The position numbers and the translations under genes are program-made. Of a DNA stretch of 7,908 nucleotides, positions 5,831-7,908 are shown in pieces. Under the pieces are notes generated by a model. It ran no database searches, was not told the origin of the DNA, and saw nothing but the letters and a program-made list of their open reading frames with translations. This DNA is from Deltaproteobacteria bacterium RIFOXYA12_FULL_61_11 (GTDB lineage Bacteria > Bdellovibrionota_F > JAHFAK01 > YA12-FULL-61-11): assembly GCA_001799195.1 (NCBI GenBank), contig MGSU01000081.1, forward strand, positions 5,952-13,859, in the 5' to 3' direction. Each line of letters begins with the position of its first letter. Position 1 is the first letter of the stretch.

Positions 5831-7053
5831 GCTTCGGTTCTCGACCAGGTCAAGGGGAGGACGACCACGCCCGCTCCTTGCTCGCGATGGCTCTCGACCC
5901 TCAGCGCGCGATCATGGCAACGGAGATCGCAGGGCCGTTTGCTGGCGAGACTCTGGTATTCGTCCGACCACAAACCGACCGAGAAATAATAGGTCGAGGC
6001 GAGCAGGTTGATGGTGGGGAGGGTCACTTCCACGGTATGGGTCCCGCTCCGACCTTCGAGTTCGAAGGCGCTGCGATAGTTGTTGTGCCCCCACACCCAT
6101 AGACCATCGTTGCGGTGCAATTGTAAGCGCAGCAGGGGACGTTCGACAGGTCGTTCGACCCGATAGGTGATTCTCACGACGAGAGGATCACCGGTTCTTA
6201 TGGTTTCCGCGGGACGTCCTTCTCGGTCGAGTACTTGGAGTAAGGTGATGATGAGGTCGTGCGTCGGGTAGTTTTCACCGATGAAGGAGCCGCTTGGATT
6301 CTGGTCGAGGACGAGTTGCTGGGCCTCTTTCTCGCATCGTTGGAGATAGGTCGCCAATACGTCTTCTGGGCTGCCGAGTTGCAGAACCCGGCCACTCTGC
6401 AGGAGGAGGACCTTATCGGCAATCGTGGCCAGATCGGAAATGGAGTGGGAAACCATGACGATGATTTTTCCCCTGGACTTGAGTTCACGAAGCTTAACCA
6501 TGGTCTTGCGTTGGAAGGCGGCATCTCCTACCGATAGGGCTTCGTCGAAAAGGTAGATGTCTGCATCGATGCACAGGACCAGGGCCAGCGCCAGCCGCAA
6601 GACCATCCCCGCCGAATAGTATTTCAAAGGGATGCGCAGGTATTCGTTCAGACCGGCATAGGCAAGTATGTCCTCCATGAACTCATCGACCCGAGCAGGG
6701 GGCATTCCATAGAGCAACCCCTTCCGGTGGAGATTGGCCGTGCAGTCCAGTTCGAGATTCAATCCGGCATGCAAGGTTTGGAGGGAGAGAACCCGCCCTT
6801 CGATCTCGACCTCGCCTTGTGTGGGACGGTAAATCTTTGCGAGAAGACGCAACAGGGTCGACTTCCCGCTCCCGTTCAGGCCGATGATCCCGAGGACTTC
6901 GCCTGCGGCGAGGTGGAAGGAGATATTCTCGAGGGCGAGGCGACGTCGGTAGAAGTGTTGCCCATGCAGGGCGATCAACTCCCGCAGGAGGTCGGTAGGA
7001 TTGTTGTAAAGGCGGAACTCTTTGACCACGTTGGAGAGAAAAATGTAGGCCAT
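5827..7053 (-). CDS. wzt: Polysaccharide/O-antigen ABC exporter ATPase with C-terminal sugar-binding domain
   Basis: A 408-residue cytoplasmic ATPase that would power export of a lipid-linked polysaccharide across the inner membrane together with the permease encoded just upstream. The nucleotide-binding domain (about 1-240) shows Walker A GLNGSGKST (58-66), the ABC signature in the Wzt-type form KYYSAGM (144-150), Walker B IYLFDEAL (166-173), the D-loop SVGDAAFQ, and the switch histidine in VSHS (His203). Residues about 265-400 form a beta-rich extension with LRLQLHRNDGLWVWGHNN (308-325), typical of the Wzt C-terminal domain, which in E. coli O9a-type systems recognises the capped end of the finished O-polysaccharide. 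Exporters without this domain are about 250 residues long, so this one is of the substrate-selective kind. The ATG (7051-7053) shares one base with the permease stop (TGATG), which indicates coupling. The glycan-synthesis genes must lie elsewhere or further right. Confidence 0.93.
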   Translation of the reverse strand: MAYIFLSNVVKEFRLYNNPTDLLRELIALHGQHFYRRRLALENISFHLAAGEVLGIIGLNGSGKSTLLRLLAKIYRPTQGEVEIEGRVLSLQTLHAGLNLELDCTANLHRKGLLYGMPPARVDEFMEDILAYAGLNEYLRIPLKYYSAGMVLRLALALVLCIDADIYLFDEALSVGDAAFQRKTMVKLRELKSRGKIIVMVSHSISDLATIADKVLLLQSGRVLQLGSPEDVLATYLQRCEKEAQQLVLDQNPSGSFIGENYPTHDLIITLLQVLDREGRPAETIRTGDPLVVRITYRVERPVERPLLRLQLHRNDGLWVWGHNNYRSAFELEGRSGTHTVEVTLPTINLLASTYYFSVGLWSDEYQSLASKRPCDLRCHDRALRVESHREQGAGVVVLPLTWSRTEA

Positions 7054-7814
7054 CAGCTTATCTCGGTAACCGCGCCATCGAAGCGTCGGACTAGGACAGA
7101 GCCGATAAGCGCTACGAGCAAGGAGAAGGGCAGGAAGAAATAAAAGAAGGCCGGAACGGGTCGAACTCCGTTGAGGAAGGCGGCACGCCAGGATTCAAAT
7201 AAAGGTGTCAAAGGATTGAAGGTGATGATCCATTGGAGCGAGGTGGGAAGGAGGTCGATCGAATAGATGATCGGAGTGGCAAAGAAAGCGAGGTTGATGA
7301 GGATCAGACTGATTTCTCGGAAATCCCGGAAGAAGGCGCAGAGCAGGGCATTGATCATCGACAGGCCGACGGTACAGAGAATCTGGAACGGGAGGATTAT
7401 TGGGAGGTAGGCCAGTCCTGCCGGATGCAGGTTTCCATGGGCCAGGAGATAAAGGGTGAAGATGAGCAATCCGATCCCAAGATTGATACTCGTAGTGACG
7501 GTGCTGCGCAGGAAGAGGACGCGTTTGTCCAGGGGAATCTCGCGCATCAGGAGACCCTGGTCTCCTTCGAAGACCGTAATAGAGGCGCGGAGGCAATCGG
7601 AGAAGGCGATCCAGGGTATCAGTCCACAGACGAAGAATTCGCCATACGAGGTTTGTTCCAGTTCGAAGCCTGGGATGCGAATTTTCAGGATATCCCGGAA
7701 CAGGACCACGAAGACTAGGATGGTGATCATGGGGTGGAGGAAGTTCCAGTACATGCCGAAGAAGGAACCGAAATAGCGAAACTTCAGGTCATGCAGGCAG
7801 AGCCTCCAGACCAT
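7053..7814 (-). CDS. wzm: Polysaccharide/O-antigen ABC exporter permease (ABC-2 type)
   Basis: A 253-residue inner-membrane protein, the channel partner of the adjacent Wzt-type ATPase. It has an amphipathic, basic N-terminus with LHDLKFRYFGSFFGMYWNFLHP (8-28 region), as in the Wzm/TagG family, then about six membrane segments near residues 27-40, 58-77, 105-125, 135-155, 167-185 and 224-242. The conserved TPIIYSIDLLP (180-190) and ITFNPLTPLFESWR (197-210) mark the ABC-2 polysaccharide exporter group. The ATG at 7812-7814 is chosen because AGAGGG lies six bases upstream. An ATG at 7830-7832 lacks such a site, and a TTG at 7874 would lie upstream of the predicted transcription start. It is the first gene of the unit and ends in TGATG with the ATPase gene. 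Teichoic-acid exporters share the fold, but the Wzt C-terminal domain of the partner favours an O-antigen-like glycan. Confidence 0.9.
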   Translation of the reverse strand: MVWRLCLHDLKFRYFGSFFGMYWNFLHPMITILVFVVLFRDILKIRIPGFELEQTSYGEFFVCGLIPWIAFSDCLRASITVFEGDQGLLMREIPLDKRVLFLRSTVTTSINLGIGLLIFTLYLLAHGNLHPAGLAYLPIILPFQILCTVGLSMINALLCAFFRDFREISLILINLAFFATPIIYSIDLLPTSLQWIITFNPLTPLFESWRAAFLNGVRPVPAFFYFFLPFSLLVALIGSVLVRRFDGAVTEIS

Positions 7815-7820
7815 GTTGAA

Positions 7821-7826
7821 CCCTCT
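7821..7826 (-). promoter_or_regulatory. Ribosome-binding site fixing the permease start
   Basis: AGAGGG stands six bases before the ATG at 7812-7814. Neither the ATG at 7832 nor the TTG at 7874 has a purine-rich site at a useful distance. Confidence 0.65.
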
Positions 7827-7865
7827 GGGCATGGTAGCGTCATCGTGGTGGTTACGAACCGGAGG

Positions 7866-7894
7866 ACTATACAAGAGGGAAGTCGCAATTTCAA
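7866..7894 (-). promoter_or_regulatory. Sigma-70-type promoter of the wzm-wzt-ldcA-mutY unit
   Basis: On the minus strand TTGAAA (7889-7894) and TATAGT (7866-7871) are separated by exactly 17 bases; each differs from consensus at one position. The surrounding sequence is more AT-rich than the rest of the window. Transcription should begin near 7859, giving a leader of about 45 bases before the permease ATG at 7814. A small GGTT-CGT-AACC hairpin lies in that leader. No operator is recognisable. Confidence 0.7.
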
Positions 7895-7901
7895 TTTATC
7901 C

Positions 7902-7907
7902 TTGACA
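7902..7907 (+). promoter_or_regulatory. Possible -35 box of a divergent promoter at the right edge
   Basis: A perfect TTGACA lies on the plus strand eight bases beyond the -35 box of the minus-strand promoter. Its -10 box would fall outside the window, so this is only a hint that a divergently transcribed gene begins to the right. Confidence 0.2.
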
Positions 7908-7908
7908 C

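Noticed and set aside
7233-7718. 161-residue plus-strand frame rich in Asp, Glu and Gln
   Set aside because: It is the reverse complement of membrane-segment codons of the permease, which gives hydrophilic acidic shadows; no ribosome-binding site or family match.
7815-7874. TTG start at 7874 for the permease
   Set aside because: It lies within or upstream of the predicted promoter -10 box and start site, and has no ribosome-binding site.
1-7908. The pentamer TCGAG is very frequent on the plus strand (dozens of occurrences), suggesting an uptake or signal word.
   Set aside because: On the coding strand it is CTCGA, and in the cases I checked it is mostly the codon pair CTC-GAN (Leu-Glu/Leu-Asp) in frame. 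Codon preference explains it well enough, and the strand bias follows from all genes being on one strand.

Overview
The window reads as chromosomal DNA of a free-living bacterium with fairly high GC (about 55-60% by eye). Every gene I can support lies on the minus strand, so transcription runs from right to left. Genes for LPS/polysaccharide export (Wzm/Wzt type) and an LD-carboxypeptidase suggest a diderm (Gram-negative) cell. I cannot name the genus. No tRNA, rRNA, CRISPR array, insertion sequence or phage gene is visible.

The right half (7894 down to 4069) looks like one transcription unit behind a good sigma-70-type promoter. In transcription order it holds an ABC-2 polysaccharide permease (Wzm type), its ATPase with a C-terminal carbohydrate-binding domain (Wzt type), an S66 muramoyl-tetrapeptide LD-carboxypeptidase (LdcA) and a MutY-like DNA glycosylase. 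The four genes overlap end to start by 1, 4 and about 11 bases, so translation is probably coupled. The first three act on the cell envelope; mutY (base-excision repair) seems to be carried along.

After a 133-bp gap comes a second group (3935 down to 1342): a single-chain aconitase-superfamily dehydratase in which LeuC-like and LeuD-like parts are fused, a small protein resembling DUF4178, and a 72-residue NifU C-terminal-type domain. A hairpin follows at 1257-1284. A third unit then begins at 1159 and runs off the left edge. It encodes a protein related to the N-terminal ATP-grasp half of pyruvate phosphate dikinase (PPDK), with a roughly 120-residue N-terminal extension.

The common theme of the unusual features is familiar folds with missing key residues. 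The NifU-like protein has no cysteine, the MutY-like protein has lost all four cluster cysteines along with much of that loop, and the PPDK-like protein has non-canonical residues at two conserved positions of its nucleotide site. The dehydratase keeps all three Fe-S ligands. I see no clear defence or mobile system; the best leads are these three atypical proteins and the small NifU-like/DUF4178-like cassette behind the dehydratase.
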